Source: Denitrovibrio sp.
GTDB taxonomy: Bacteria; Chrysiogenota; Deferribacteres; Deferribacterales; Geovibrionaceae
Assembly (NCBI GenBank): GCA_002869145.1
Contig: PKTM01000019.1
Coordinates: forward strand, 128,486-192,485
Reading direction: 5' to 3'
DNA length: 64,000 nt
Of the stretch, positions 35,486 to 45,305 are shown one piece after another. The notes beneath the pieces were generated by a model. That model worked only from the letters and a program-made list of their open reading frames with translations, ran no database searches and was not told the DNA's origin. Numbering within the stretch: position 1 is the first letter of the stretch; each line of letters opens with the position of its first letter. Position numbers and translations under genes: made by a program.

Positions 35486-36699
35486 TGGGTTTTTTTCAAT
35501 CAATAATAGTAATTACGATATTCTTTGCAGGATCCTTGCAGTCTTTTGCCCATGAAGATGACTATATAGTCGGGCTGAGTGCCTTTCGAGATGGACTTTA
35601 TGAAATATCAGCACCTTCACTTGAGACTTATCTTCAGGGTGAGACTGAAAAAAGAAAAGCTAATTATTCCCACTATCTACTCTACCGGATATACATGCAG
35701 GCAGAAAATTCTCAGAAGGCTCTTGAGCATCTTGACACTATAGACAATGTTTCGGACAGGCGTTTTGACAGAGAAATAATGAGCAGAGACAAAATGCAGC
35801 TGCTTGCAGAAACGAGCTGCAGCAGAGCCAGCAACTACTTGAAGCAGTCCTCTGATGAAGTTGTGATAAACTATTTTCTGGATTCCAAATGCGAACCTGA
35901 TAAATCAGATGCAGAGCACATACTGAAAAACACATCAAAAGACGATATAAAGCTTAAACTGGTTTCAAAATTCTCGAAAGACACTACTTTAACAGCTTCT
36001 GTGTTTGACGGTATGGAGCTTGAGAAGCTTGATGATAACAGCAAAAAGTATTTCGCACTCTATTTTTACAAAAACGGTGATCTGGAAAGGTTTGCAAAAG
36101 TTCGTGAGGTCTACGAGGACAGCGATGTTATCGGTCTTGAGCTTGACAGCATGTGGCAAAATGGTGATAAAGACGCATTTATCAGCGGTTTTACTAAGTA
36201 TAATGACAAATATGAACTGGCTGGTGCTAACGCCTGTCGCGCTATTGATGTTTATAAAAACAAAGGTATCGAGTTTGATTGTGATCTTGTAAATGAATGC
36301 ATGCAGGGCTATTCAGTTGAGTTTGTTAAGGTGAAAGGTGCTTGCCTTGTGAAGCAGGGGAACAAAAAGCAAATTACAGAGTTTATCGATTCGCTAAAGT
36401 CTACTATTTTTCCTGGGATGTGTGGATACGGTGAATATGTTTTCTATAATGAGCTTTATGCAGGTGTGTCTCAGGACAAATTCTACCAGTGCGATGAGAA
36501 GTATAAGTTCGCAGATATTCTTATGTCTAAAAAACAGTATCAAAGCGTGGTTAACATGTTCTTTAAAAAACCTAAGGATATGGATAAATATTACACAGCA
36601 TCAGCTTTGAGGGGGCTTGGTAAAACAAAAGCCGCAAACAACATAGCCGATGCGATAAGCGACGAAGAACTTAAAGCAAAATATAAAGGGGGAGTCTAG
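35470..36699 (+). CDS. Secreted repeat-type (TPR-like) protein of unknown function
   Basis: A 409-residue protein with a probable signal peptide (hydrophobic residues 7-24, ending SLQSFA). The mature part consists of paired helices like a divergent TPR or Sel1-type solenoid (for example KANYSHYLLYRIYMQAENSQ and ALEHLDTIDNV) and has several cysteines, unusual in this region. The ATG at 35470 follows a GAGGTGGTGG site and overlaps the dehydrogenase stop; ATG codons at 35482 and 35485 are alternatives. It forms a pair with the next, membrane-anchored TPR protein. Function unknown. Confidence 0.7.
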   Translation: MPEKMMGFFQSIIVITIFFAGSLQSFAHEDDYIVGLSAFRDGLYEISAPSLETYLQGETEKRKANYSHYLLYRIYMQAENSQKALEHLDTIDNVSDRRFDREIMSRDKMQLLAETSCSRASNYLKQSSDEVVINYFLDSKCEPDKSDAEHILKNTSKDDIKLKLVSKFSKDTTLTASVFDGMELEKLDDNSKKYFALYFYKNGDLERFAKVREVYEDSDVIGLELDSMWQNGDKDAFISGFTKYNDKYELAGANACRAIDVYKNKGIEFDCDLVNECMQGYSVEFVKVKGACLVKQGNKKQITEFIDSLKSTIFPGMCGYGEYVFYNELYAGVSQDKFYQCDEKYKFADILMSKKQYQSVVNMFFKKPKDMDKYYTASALRGLGKTKAANNIADAISDEELKAKYKGGV

Positions 36700-37428
36700 A
36701 TGAAGAAGAGACATTTTATTGTAATTTTCGTCATCGTTGCAGTTTTTGCAGGCGGACTCTACTACACGTTTACCGATGCAAGCTACGATCATTATAATCG
36801 AGCCCTTGAGCTATACAATGAAGGGAAATACAGAGAAGCAAATGAGCAGCTTGAAATTGGACTCAGAAAGAACAATTTAAACAGAAAGATAATTGCCCTT
36901 AAAGGGAAGGTTTATCCTATTGTACAGGGTGAACAGGACTATGAAGAGGCAGAAAAACTTTATCAGGAATCCATAAACCTTGCTCTGGAAGGAAAAATCC
37001 CTGCTGCTAAGCTAGCAATGAGCAGAGCTTACGAACTTGTTTCAAAAGTAACCACATCTTCACTTGTTTACGAGGAAGCTCAGGAGCTTATCAGAAAGAT
37101 TGAGAGGGATTCTTCTCTGGTTCTGGAAGGAGCTACAGAGTCTCTGATAAAAAGAGCCACGAAGCATGAGGCTCAGGGTGATCTTATAAGAGCTTTTGAA
37201 ACACTGAACAACATAGAAATCAAGAACGAAAAAGTAAAAAGAAAGATGAGCGATATTGCTTTCAGGCTTGGAGAGCGCAGATACAGAAGTTTTAAAGGTC
37301 AGTCTGTGGTTGAAGAAACCTATGTTCAAGATGCCATCTACTGGTTTTCTCAGGTACAGCCGTTTGATGATAAATATTTGGCTGCAAACAACCGCATTTC
37401 AGAACTTAAACTTATTACAACTAAATAG
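36700..37428 (+). CDS. Membrane-anchored TPR protein of unknown function
   Basis: A 242-residue protein with one N-terminal membrane anchor (about 5-23, HFIVIFVIVAVFAGGLYYTF) and a periplasmic helical part. A TPR unit is clear at DHYNRALELYNEGKYREANE; more degenerate repeats follow. It begins right after the stop of the preceding repeat protein and ends 9 bases before hldE, so the pair may serve envelope assembly. No enzymatic motif is seen. Confidence 0.72.
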   Translation: MKKRHFIVIFVIVAVFAGGLYYTFTDASYDHYNRALELYNEGKYREANEQLEIGLRKNNLNRKIIALKGKVYPIVQGEQDYEEAEKLYQESINLALEGKIPAAKLAMSRAYELVSKVTTSSLVYEEAQELIRKIERDSSLVLEGATESLIKRATKHEAQGDLIRAFETLNNIEIKNEKVKRKMSDIAFRLGERRYRSFKGQSVVEETYVQDAIYWFSQVQPFDDKYLAANNRISELKLITTK

Positions 37429-37437
37429 AGGATATAG

Positions 37438-38844
37438 ATGTCAGGATATAATTTCAGCAAAGCGAAGGTGCTAATTATCGGAGATGTTATGCTCGACAGG
37501 TACCATTACGGTACAGTATCACGTATCTCTCCGGAAGCTCCTGTTCCTGTGGTTAGTGTGAAAAAGATGGATCAGACTCTTGGTGGAGCAGGTAATGTGG
37601 CAAATAATATTGCACACCTTCAGTCGAGCGCTGTGATTATTGGCTCTTGTGGAAAGGATACTGATGGAAATACTGTTAAGCAGATGCTTGATGATATTAA
37701 TACCAGATATAATTTTGTAGAAACCAAAAACCCCACCACAAAGAAAATGAGAGTTATAGGCGACAAACAGCAGATAGTCAGGCTTGATTTTGAAGAGATT
37801 ACACACATGTCAGGAAAATATGCTGAGAAAGCTATTAAATATATTAAGGCAGAGATAGACTCCTGCAATGCCGTTGTTATATCTGACTATGGAAAAGGTT
37901 TCTGTACACTAGAGGTTTGTGAAGAAAAAATAAGGCTTGCCAAAAAGAGAAATATTCCGGTTATTGTGGACCCGAAAGGGGGCGATTGGCGCAAGTATGC
38001 AGGAGCTACAACCATAACACAAAACGTTAAAGAGCTGGCAGAGGCTGTGGGCAGGCCTGTCGAAAACCTAGACGAAGAGGTAGTTTTAGCCGCCAGAGAG
38101 ATTATTGGGCGCACCAGAGTCGAGTATTTAGTTGTTACCAGAAGCGAAAAGGGCATAAGCATTGTTCGCCAGAACGATCATATGCACATACCGACAGAGG
38201 CCAGAGAGGTTTTTGATGTTTCCGGTGCAGGAGACACTGTTGTGGCATCATTGGCACTTTGTCTGGGTATAGGCTATGAGATAAGCGAGACTGTAAAGGT
38301 AGCAAATAAGGCCGCCGGTATAGTTGTTAGTAAAATGGGCACCGCACCTATAATGCTTAGTGAACTTAATAACGCTTTCAACAATGTTTCGAAGATTGTA
38401 GAGATACAGCAGCTGAAAGCTCATCTTGCAAAGGTTAAAATGATGAGACGCAAGGTTGTTTTTACCAACGGATGTTTTGATATACTCCACAAAGGACATA
38501 TATCCTATATGCGAAAGGCAGCTTCATTAGGAGACTTACTGGTTCTAGGTTTAAATAGTGATGCATCTGTGAAAAGACTTAAAGGTGACAGCAGGCCTAT
38601 AAATAATGAGATGGATAGGGCAGAGGTTTTGTCTGCACTTGAATTTGTGGATTTTATAATTATTTTTGATGAAGATACTCCGTATGAACTTATAAAAGCT
38701 GTACAGCCGGATGTGCTTGTGAAAGGCGGGGACTACACCATAGAAGAAGTTGTCGGAGCTGATATAGCTAAAAAGACAGTTTTAATAGATTTTGTGGATG
38801 GATATTCCACTTCCAAGATAATTGAAGCAATGAAAGAGGAATGA
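37438..38844 (+). CDS. hldE: Bifunctional D-glycero-beta-D-manno-heptose kinase/adenylyltransferase
   Basis: HldE (RfaE) phosphorylates heptose 7-phosphate and then forms ADP-heptose for LPS core. The 468-residue protein is the full fusion: a ribokinase-like domain (about 1-310; GDVMLDRYHYG at the start, catalytic loop VSGAGDTVVASLAL) and a nucleotidyltransferase domain (about 335-468; TNGCFDILHKGHISYM). hldD lies 108 bases downstream. It is in line with the other envelope genes here. Confidence 0.96.
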   Translation: MSGYNFSKAKVLIIGDVMLDRYHYGTVSRISPEAPVPVVSVKKMDQTLGGAGNVANNIAHLQSSAVIIGSCGKDTDGNTVKQMLDDINTRYNFVETKNPTTKKMRVIGDKQQIVRLDFEEITHMSGKYAEKAIKYIKAEIDSCNAVVISDYGKGFCTLEVCEEKIRLAKKRNIPVIVDPKGGDWRKYAGATTITQNVKELAEAVGRPVENLDEEVVLAAREIIGRTRVEYLVVTRSEKGISIVRQNDHMHIPTEAREVFDVSGAGDTVVASLALCLGIGYEISETVKVANKAAGIVVSKMGTAPIMLSELNNAFNNVSKIVEIQQLKAHLAKVKMMRRKVVFTNGCFDILHKGHISYMRKAASLGDLLVLGLNSDASVKRLKGDSRPINNEMDRAEVLSALEFVDFIIIFDEDTPYELIKAVQPDVLVKGGDYTIEEVVGADIAKKTVLIDFVDGYSTSKIIEAMKEE

Positions 38845-38952
38845 AAACTCTGAGCTTCACAGGTAAAACTATGCTTTGCCAATAGAAACCGGAAATATTT
38901 AATGTGAGCGAGAGCTGTTTTACTTATGGATAACAGAAAATGATAGGAGATT

Positions 38953-39897
38953 ATGATGATAATAGTAACAGGTGGTGCCGGATTTATAGGCAGCAACCTT
39001 ATAAAAGGACTTAACGACAAAGGTATAAGAGACATACTCATTGTAGATAACATGAAGAACAGCAGTAAGCACCTTAATTTGAACAGGCTTGAGTTTACTG
39101 ATTACATAGACAAATCCAGCTTTTTTGATATTTTTGAAGAGATAGCGTCAGAAGTGGAGATAGTGTTCCATCAGGGAGCTTGTTCTGACACTATGGAGTC
39201 AGACGGTAAATACATGATGGAGAACAACTACGACTATTCCTGCGCACTTTTTAATAGCTGTGTTCAGCACGGGATACGTTTTATATATGCTTCATCAGCT
39301 TCAGTTTACGGCGATGGCGATGACGGATTTATTGAAAAACGGGAATGCGAATACCCTCTGAATGTATATGCTTTTTCTAAGTTTATGTTTGACAATTACG
39401 TCAGAAAATTCCCTCAGGTAGTGAAGTCTCAGGTGGTTGGGCTCAGATACTTCAATGTATATGGTCAGCAGGAAAACCACAAAGGGCGCATGGCATCTGT
39501 CATAAGGCACTTTTTCAACCAGTACCGTGAAAACAAAGAGATCAGCGTTTTTGAAGGTAGCGATCAGTTCCAGAGAGATTTTATATATGTAGATGATGTT
39601 GTAAAGGTTAACATGCACTTTATGGAGAACTCTTTCCTGAACGGTATTTATAATTGCGGAACAGGTAAATGCAGAAGTTTTGCCGATATCGCAGATATTT
39701 TCAGAGCGAGATATTCAGATGCAGTTATCAAGGAGATTCCATTCCCACAGTCCCTCGTTGGCAAGTACCAGAAATATACACAGGCAGATATCGAAAAGCT
39801 TAGTTCGGCTGCTTATGAAGGGAGTTTTACATCCCTTGAAGACGGCGTTAACGCCTATCTGGACATTCTGGAGAGGACAGACGGCTATATAAAATGA
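38953..39897 (+). CDS. hldD: ADP-L-glycero-D-manno-heptose 6-epimerase
   Basis: HldD (RfaD) epimerises ADP-heptose to the form used in LPS. The 314-residue short-chain dehydrogenase-like protein has the NAD-binding start IIVTGGAGFIGSNLI, HQGACSDTMESDGKYM and the catalytic YAFSKFMFD (YxxxK), plus GLRYFNVYGQQENHKGRMAS. An AGGAG site precedes two adjacent ATG codons (38953, 38956). The end overlaps the heptosyltransferase start by 4 bases. Confidence 0.96.
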   Translation: MMIIVTGGAGFIGSNLIKGLNDKGIRDILIVDNMKNSSKHLNLNRLEFTDYIDKSSFFDIFEEIASEVEIVFHQGACSDTMESDGKYMMENNYDYSCALFNSCVQHGIRFIYASSASVYGDGDDGFIEKRECEYPLNVYAFSKFMFDNYVRKFPQVVKSQVVGLRYFNVYGQQENHKGRMASVIRHFFNQYRENKEISVFEGSDQFQRDFIYVDDVVKVNMHFMENSFLNGIYNCGTGKCRSFADIADIFRARYSDAVIKEIPFPQSLVGKYQKYTQADIEKLSSAAYEGSFTSLEDGVNAYLDILERTDGYIK

Positions 39898-40970
39898 AAT
39901 TTACCCGGCGCACATCTAAACTGCACAGGTTTGTAGACAGATATGCCGGTATTCCACTCATCTTTCTTCCGTCCTTATATAGAAAAGCACGGGAGATCCC
40001 GTCTGATATAAAAAGAATATGCATTATTAAGACCTCTGGTATTGGTGATACGGTGCTTTTAAGTGCTGTTGTGAAAGACATTCTAAAGCACTATCACGGT
40101 TGCAGTATTACAGTTTTAACAGGTGTAGACAATCATCTGGCAGGGAAATTCCTTCTTGGCAGACTGTCGGACAAAATTGAGCTCCGAGTGGCTGATTTCA
40201 GAGATTTCGATTCCATAGCAGAGCTCAGACATATGAAGGAGTTTGATCTTACTATAGACTTTGGACAGTGGCCCAGATTTGATGCATTTCTGAGTATACT
40301 AACCAAAAGCAGATTTCGTGTGGGATTTAGCAGAGGCGGACAGCATAGGCACTATGGCTATGACTTGAGCGTTGTTCACAGAAGCGACAGGCACGAGCTG
40401 AACAACTTTCGTGCACTTGCAGAATCACTAGGCGTTGTGTGTCTTTATGACACAGGCATAGATGATGTTTATTCTCTGGAGGATGTTCCTGAAAACACTG
40501 TTACTATCCATATGTGCCCATCAGGCACCACTGCTATGCACCGTATGTGGCCTATGGAGAAATGGGCGGAGCTTGTGAGAAAACTGGACGAGAAAGGCTA
40601 CGAGGTGATATTCTCCGGCCGGTATATTGAGCGTGACTACATAGACGCTGTGGCTGGATTTGCAGGACTGCCATATTGCAGAATGATGCTGGACAGACAT
40701 TTTGAGGAGCTTATTCCGGTTTTAAAAGGGAGCAGGTTCGTTATCAGTGTGGATACAGGTATAGCGCATTTGGCTTCTGCTTGCGGAGCAAGACTTATTG
40801 AGCTGCTTGGACCTACAAATCCTGACAGATGGGGCGCACTGGGGGATAATGTAACCTATGTCAGACCAGAAAATGTTGGCAAAATGCTTGACCTTGGAAA
40901 CGAAAAAGATGTAGATAAAGATGCAATGAAGAGGATTACAGTTAATCAGATCTTACAGTATATCATTTAG
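39894..40970 (+). CDS. GT9-family heptosyltransferase
   Basis: A 358-residue glycosyltransferase of the WaaC/WaaF class (GT9), which adds L-glycero-D-manno-heptose to the LPS core from ADP-heptose. Family features are IKTSGIGDTVLLSAVVKDI near the N-terminus, HMCPSGTTAMHRMWPMEKWA, and the C-terminal donor site SVDTGIAHLASACGARLIELLGPTNPDRWG. Coupled to hldD by an ATGA overlap, so precursor and transferase are made together. Which heptose is added cannot be told. Confidence 0.88.
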   Translation: MKFTRRTSKLHRFVDRYAGIPLIFLPSLYRKAREIPSDIKRICIIKTSGIGDTVLLSAVVKDILKHYHGCSITVLTGVDNHLAGKFLLGRLSDKIELRVADFRDFDSIAELRHMKEFDLTIDFGQWPRFDAFLSILTKSRFRVGFSRGGQHRHYGYDLSVVHRSDRHELNNFRALAESLGVVCLYDTGIDDVYSLEDVPENTVTIHMCPSGTTAMHRMWPMEKWAELVRKLDEKGYEVIFSGRYIERDYIDAVAGFAGLPYCRMMLDRHFEELIPVLKGSRFVISVDTGIAHLASACGARLIELLGPTNPDRWGALGDNVTYVRPENVGKMLDLGNEKDVDKDAMKRITVNQILQYII

Positions 40971-41008
40971 AAATTATATATTTTCACACAAATTTAAGGA
41001 GACAGGTT

Positions 41009-42316
41009 TTGCGAAAGTTTTTTATACATACTATGGGCTGTCAAATGAATGAGTACGACTCACTTCGTATAGCTTCTGTGCTTGAAAAAATGGGATTTAC
41101 TGAGGCAGAGAGCATGGAGGACGGTGACTACCTTATTGTAAATACATGCAGTGTAAGGGAAAAACCGCAGCACAAGGCAGAATCAGCCATAGGTCGTTTC
41201 AGACAGATAAAGCGCAAAAGACCTGAGGTTAAGATAGGTTTCTGCGGATGTGTGGCTCAGCAGGAGGGGACAGATCTGCTAAAAAACAACAAAGATATTG
41301 ATTTTGTTGTGGGGACAGACGGTCTGCACAGGCTGGAAGAGGTTATAGCCCATGTGGAAGCGGGCGAGAGACTCAGCGATACACAGGTGAATGAAGGCGG
41401 ACTGGAGATAGATATTTTCAGCAGAACAGTTTCCGTATCATCTTTTGTTACCATTATGAAGGGGTGCGATAATTTTTGCAGTTACTGTATTGTGCCATAT
41501 GTGCGTGGACGTGAAAGAAGCAGGACAGAAACCGAAATATTAGATGAAGTGAAGTATCTGGCGGATGGCGGAGCAAAAGAGATTACCCTTCTGGGGCAAA
41601 ATGTTAACTCATATGGCACTACACTGGAAAGTTCCCCTAGCTTCCCTGAGCTTTTAAACAGGGTGGGGGAGGTAAACGGTATCAGAAGGATCCGTTTTGT
41701 AACATCTCATCCGAAAGATTTCTCTGATGGTCTTATAGAAGTGATGCGCGATAACGAAAAAGTGTGCGAATACCTGCACCTGCCTCTTCAGGCGGGAAGT
41801 GATTCTGTATTAAAAAGAATGAACCGCAAATATACTTATGCGCACTACCTTGAAAGGGTTATGAGAGCCAAAGAGATGATACCGTCTCTCGCTCTTTCAT
41901 CAGATTTCATCGTTGGATTTCCGGGCGAGACAGACGAGGATTTTGAAGCAACCATGAAGGCTATAAATGATATTCAGTATGATATGATATTTGCTTTCAA
42001 TTACTCCACAAGACCGGGCACAAAGGCGGAGAACTTCGAGGATGATGTTCCGCTGGAAGTTAAGAAGATGCGTCTTTCCAGACTTCTGGATATGCAAAAA
42101 AAGATTATAAGCGACAAAACAGCAGAATATAAAGATAAAGTAGTGGAAGTGATGGTGGAAGGTTCATCGAAAAGAGGCTCTGGTCAATTCTATGGAAGGA
42201 ATCGACAAAATAGGGTGGTAAATTTTACAAGTGATACTATATTAGATTCTGGTGAGTTTGTTAACGTGAAAATAACTGACCCAAAGGCTAACAGTCTTAC
42301 AGGCATAAAATTGTAG
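41009..42316 (+). CDS. miaB: tRNA-2-methylthio-N6-dimethylallyladenosine synthase MiaB
   Basis: MiaB is a radical SAM enzyme that methylthiolates i6A37 in tRNA. The 435-residue protein has the N-terminal cluster region (TMGCQMNEYDS, NTCSVREKP, GCVAQQEG), the radical SAM triad CDNFCSYC at about 152-159, and a C-terminal TRAM domain (VMVEGSSKRGSGQFYGR). It starts with TTG at 41009, behind an AAGGAG site at about 8 bases. Its gene neighbour is the BFN domain protein, 13 bases downstream. Confidence 0.95.
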   Translation: MRKFFIHTMGCQMNEYDSLRIASVLEKMGFTEAESMEDGDYLIVNTCSVREKPQHKAESAIGRFRQIKRKRPEVKIGFCGCVAQQEGTDLLKNNKDIDFVVGTDGLHRLEEVIAHVEAGERLSDTQVNEGGLEIDIFSRTVSVSSFVTIMKGCDNFCSYCIVPYVRGRERSRTETEILDEVKYLADGGAKEITLLGQNVNSYGTTLESSPSFPELLNRVGEVNGIRRIRFVTSHPKDFSDGLIEVMRDNEKVCEYLHLPLQAGSDSVLKRMNRKYTYAHYLERVMRAKEMIPSLALSSDFIVGFPGETDEDFEATMKAINDIQYDMIFAFNYSTRPGTKAENFEDDVPLEVKKMRLSRLLDMQKKIISDKTAEYKDKVVEVMVEGSSKRGSGQFYGRNRQNRVVNFTSDTILDSGEFVNVKITDPKANSLTGIKL

Positions 42317-42329
42317 AGGTGAGATACAT

Positions 42330-42716
42330 ATGTTTCAGGTAAATGTTGCAGGTGTTATTAGAGAACCGCTTACTTCCAGATATATGATGATGCTGGAAAG
42401 CTTAGAAGAGAGTGGAAACGACATTTTGATCCCTGTGGGAAAATTTGAAGCACAAAATATTTCATCCAGAAAATGCCCGGACGGCAATTGCCCCCAATCA
42501 CCTTACGATATACTTTCACCAATGTTAGACAGTTCAGGTTCCATTGAGTTTAGCAAACTGGTAATAGATGACTGCTGCGGTGGTATATTTACTGCGAAAC
42601 TCTACCTTAAAACAAAAGATGAGGACATTGTAATGGATTGCCGCCCATCTGATGGTGTAGTGCTTGCCCTGGACAGGTCTATCCCCGTATATGTTTCAAA
42701 GGTTCTTACCTGCTAG
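42330..42716 (+). CDS. Bifunctional nuclease family (BFN/DUF151) protein
   Basis: A 128-residue protein with the BFN/DUF151 layout: VAGVIREPLTSRYMMMLES with conserved residues near the N-terminus, and DCRPSDGVVLALDRSIPVYVS at the C-terminus, where the family has the RPSDAIALA motif. Plant members act as nucleases and regulators; the bacterial role is uncertain. Cysteines at 49, 54, 80, 81 and 103 are notable. The gene follows miaB after 13 bases. The 176 bases after it hold no gene. Confidence 0.85.
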   Translation: MFQVNVAGVIREPLTSRYMMMLESLEESGNDILIPVGKFEAQNISSRKCPDGNCPQSPYDILSPMLDSSGSIEFSKLVIDDCCGGIFTAKLYLKTKDEDIVMDCRPSDGVVLALDRSIPVYVSKVLTC

Positions 42717-42892
42717 CATATGTACATTTTTTCAGTTTAAACATTTTATCCTGAAGTTTAAAAGCTAGCTGTTGCCTGTAAAATCTTTTCCAAATTATCT
42801 GCGTTTAACCCTTTTCAGATTATAGACATTAATAAACCTCTACTATATAATATTAAACATATTCTAGTATTTATGCGATGGAGCTTGGTTAT

Positions 42893-43912
42893 ATGAAAAA
42901 GGTAACAGTGGAAGAGGCGATAGGTAAGATCCTCGCCTATGACATAACAGAAGTTAATAAAGAAAAAGGTACAAAAGGTCGCGCATACAAACGCGGACAC
43001 ATTATTCAGGAAACCGAGATAGAACACCTGAAAAGCCTTGGTCGTAAAACTATTTTTATAGAAGACGGTGATGACAGCGGAATCCACGAAGAGGATGCTG
43101 CTAAAATGACCGCTCCGCTTGCTGCAGGTGCTAACATTCTTTTTGACAAAGAGACTGTAGAGGGGAAAGTATCATTTTACGCAGAGATTGACGGACTTTT
43201 CAAAGTTGATGAGGAGAGGCTTTATGAGCTGAACCTTTTAGGCACAACATCCCTTCCTACTATACATAACAATCTCGGGGTGAAAAGAGGTAAGCAGGTC
43301 GCAGCTTTTCGTATTATCCCGCTGGTTTGCGAGAAAGAGGTAATGGACAGAGTGAAAGAGATACTCCATGTGCCTCTGCTTAGTGTTAAGCCGTATTTAC
43401 TGAAAACAGCTGCGATTCTTGTAACTGGGAGCGAGGTTTACGAAGGCATCATCAAAGACGGTTTCGGCCCAATGCTTCGGGCTAAAATGGAGAGTTACGG
43501 CATAGATGTTGTTGACTACCGGATAGTACCAGACGATCTGGATATTGTTCGTGATGCTGTTAAAGAACTTGCTGGAAAATCCGACCTTGTTATCACCACC
43601 GGAGGCACATCTGTTGACCCTGACGATATAACTGCTCAGGCTATGTATGATGCCGGTGTAAGGTACGAAATGAAAGGGACACCAATCCAGCCGGGCAATA
43701 ACTTTACACTCGGATACATTGACAGCACTCCTGTATGCGCTGTACCGGCTGCTGCACTTCACTTTTCCGCTACATCACTTGATATACTTCTGCCCAGAAT
43801 GCTTGCAGGGGAGAAGGTGACCAAAGTTGACCTGGCAAAGCTTGCTCACGGCGGACTTTGTCACTTCTGTAAAAAATGCGTATATCCTATATGTCCTTTC
43901 GGGAGGGGTTAA
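42893..43912 (+). CDS. Molybdopterin-binding protein (MoaB/MogA-like domain)
   Basis: A 339-residue protein with an N-terminal domain of about 170 residues of the kind seen in MoeA-like or CinA-like proteins, and then a MoCF_biosynth domain (about 180-300) with ILVTGSEVYEG, VITTGGTSVDPDD and the GTPIQPGNNFTLGY block. The end carries CHFCKKCVYPICPFGRG, a cysteine cluster unusual for this family. The start at 42893 follows a GATGGAG site; an in-frame ATG 15 bases upstream is less likely. It directly precedes moeA (5-base gap), so it probably acts in molybdenum cofactor synthesis or its regulation. Confidence 0.87.
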   Translation: MKKVTVEEAIGKILAYDITEVNKEKGTKGRAYKRGHIIQETEIEHLKSLGRKTIFIEDGDDSGIHEEDAAKMTAPLAAGANILFDKETVEGKVSFYAEIDGLFKVDEERLYELNLLGTTSLPTIHNNLGVKRGKQVAAFRIIPLVCEKEVMDRVKEILHVPLLSVKPYLLKTAAILVTGSEVYEGIIKDGFGPMLRAKMESYGIDVVDYRIVPDDLDIVRDAVKELAGKSDLVITTGGTSVDPDDITAQAMYDAGVRYEMKGTPIQPGNNFTLGYIDSTPVCAVPAAALHFSATSLDILLPRMLAGEKVTKVDLAKLAHGGLCHFCKKCVYPICPFGRG

Positions 43913-43916
43913 AATT

Positions 43917-45104
43917 ATGATAAAAGACAGACATCAGGCAAGAGATATCCTTTATAATACATTTGAAACACCACAGACGGAAATCGTCTCTGTTAGGGAA
44001 AGCTTTGGACGGGTTTTGGCTGAAGACATATTTACCGACAGAGACTTTCCTGACACAAGAAAATCAGCTGTGGATGGTTATGCGCATATCCCAGGACACT
44101 CACAATACGAGCTTAAAGGGGAGACAGGCGCCGGGCGAAAAGGCCCATCTGCTATAAACGGAAAAGAGACTGTTTTTGTTATGACCGGAGCGAGTGTTCC
44201 TGAGGGTACGCTTTCAGTTGCACGTGTTGAGGACTGCACTGACAATGACGGCACAGTGACCATCCCAGAGATGGCTGCTGGGGAGAACGTGAATAATATC
44301 GGCGAAGAGTGCTTCAAAGATACTATTGTAGCAGAAAAGGGGAGTGTGATTAAAGACAACCTTTACCCGGTACTGTTTTATCTGGGTCGCAGCGAGGTAA
44401 AGGTTTTTAAAAGACCAAAGATAGGGATATTTGTCACAGGTGATGAGATACTCGAAGTAGAGGATGATTATCAGAAGGGACTTGTTTTTAATACAAACAG
44501 ATACATACTCGAATCTTTCTTTACTCGTTTTGGGTTCGATTTTGAATACTACGGTCATGTAAAAGACAGCCGTGAAGAGGTAGCCGGCGCTTTCGAAGAG
44601 ATGAGCAGTAAATATGACATAATCATCTCTTCCGGCGGAATATCCATGGGTAAGTATGATTTTGTTAAAGACGTTTTCCGTAATTACGGCTACGAAATAC
44701 TTTTCGAAAGAACAAGGATTAAACCGGGCAGCCCGCTGATGCTAGCTAAAAGGAGCGGATGCACATTCATAGGTATGCCGGGATATCCTGCGGCGTTTAC
44801 CACTAACCTTCTTTTTTATGTTCTTCCAGCTCTAAGAAAAGCCTATGGTCACAAGGATAACGAGTTTGCCGTTGTGGATGCTGTTATGACAACTGATACC
44901 AGAGCAAAGGAGGGCCGCTTCGAACTGAACAGGGCAGTGGTTAGCGTTGAAGAAGGCCGTTTTTATGCATCAGATGCAGGTACACAGAAAACTTCACACT
45001 ATAACAGCTTCGCCAGTGTAAACGGACTTATCCTTCTGGACGAAGAGACAGGCTCTCTTTCAGAAGGCGACATGGCAAAAGTTCTTATCTTAGACGTTAA
45101 GTAA
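43917..45104 (+). CDS. moeA: Molybdopterin molybdenumtransferase MoeA
   Basis: MoeA inserts molybdate into adenylated molybdopterin. The 395-residue protein has the MoeA domain order: the N-terminal DFPDTRKSAVDGYA, MTGASVPEG, the GENVNNIGEE block, the MPT-binding motif ISSGGISMGKYDFVKDVF, GMPGYPAAFTTNLL, and a C-terminal domain. An in-frame upstream start would add 30 residues and overlap the previous gene, but the ATG at 43917 has a GGGAGGGG site. It fits the molybdenum oxidoreductase at 63665. Confidence 0.94.
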   Translation: MIKDRHQARDILYNTFETPQTEIVSVRESFGRVLAEDIFTDRDFPDTRKSAVDGYAHIPGHSQYELKGETGAGRKGPSAINGKETVFVMTGASVPEGTLSVARVEDCTDNDGTVTIPEMAAGENVNNIGEECFKDTIVAEKGSVIKDNLYPVLFYLGRSEVKVFKRPKIGIFVTGDEILEVEDDYQKGLVFNTNRYILESFFTRFGFDFEYYGHVKDSREEVAGAFEEMSSKYDIIISSGGISMGKYDFVKDVFRNYGYEILFERTRIKPGSPLMLAKRSGCTFIGMPGYPAAFTTNLLFYVLPALRKAYGHKDNEFAVVDAVMTTDTRAKEGRFELNRAVVSVEEGRFYASDAGTQKTSHYNSFASVNGLILLDEETGSLSEGDMAKVLILDVK

Positions 45105-45305
45105 CCTATAAATTGCCTGATAAACCTGCGTTTGAGAAAAACTTTTAACATAAGCAGATTGCTTTTTACTGCTAAATATTTTATTGCCGAAGTTTTTATA
45201 ATATAAATTTAGGAAATACTTGACCGAAAAATGTTGATTTTTGGGAAAATACATCTAAGATGATATAGCGTTATATATTTAAAAATTCAACAAAGAAGAG
45301 AGACT

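Noticed and set aside
42717-42892. Gap after the BFN gene
   Set aside because: Read on both strands for promoters, RNA structures and short genes; nothing convincing apart from AT-rich stretches.
45105-45305. Promoter or RNA element upstream of the antiporter cluster
   Set aside because: TTGACC and TTGATT are present, but no -10 box stands at a suitable distance; only a 5-bp AGCAG/CTGCT hairpin is seen.
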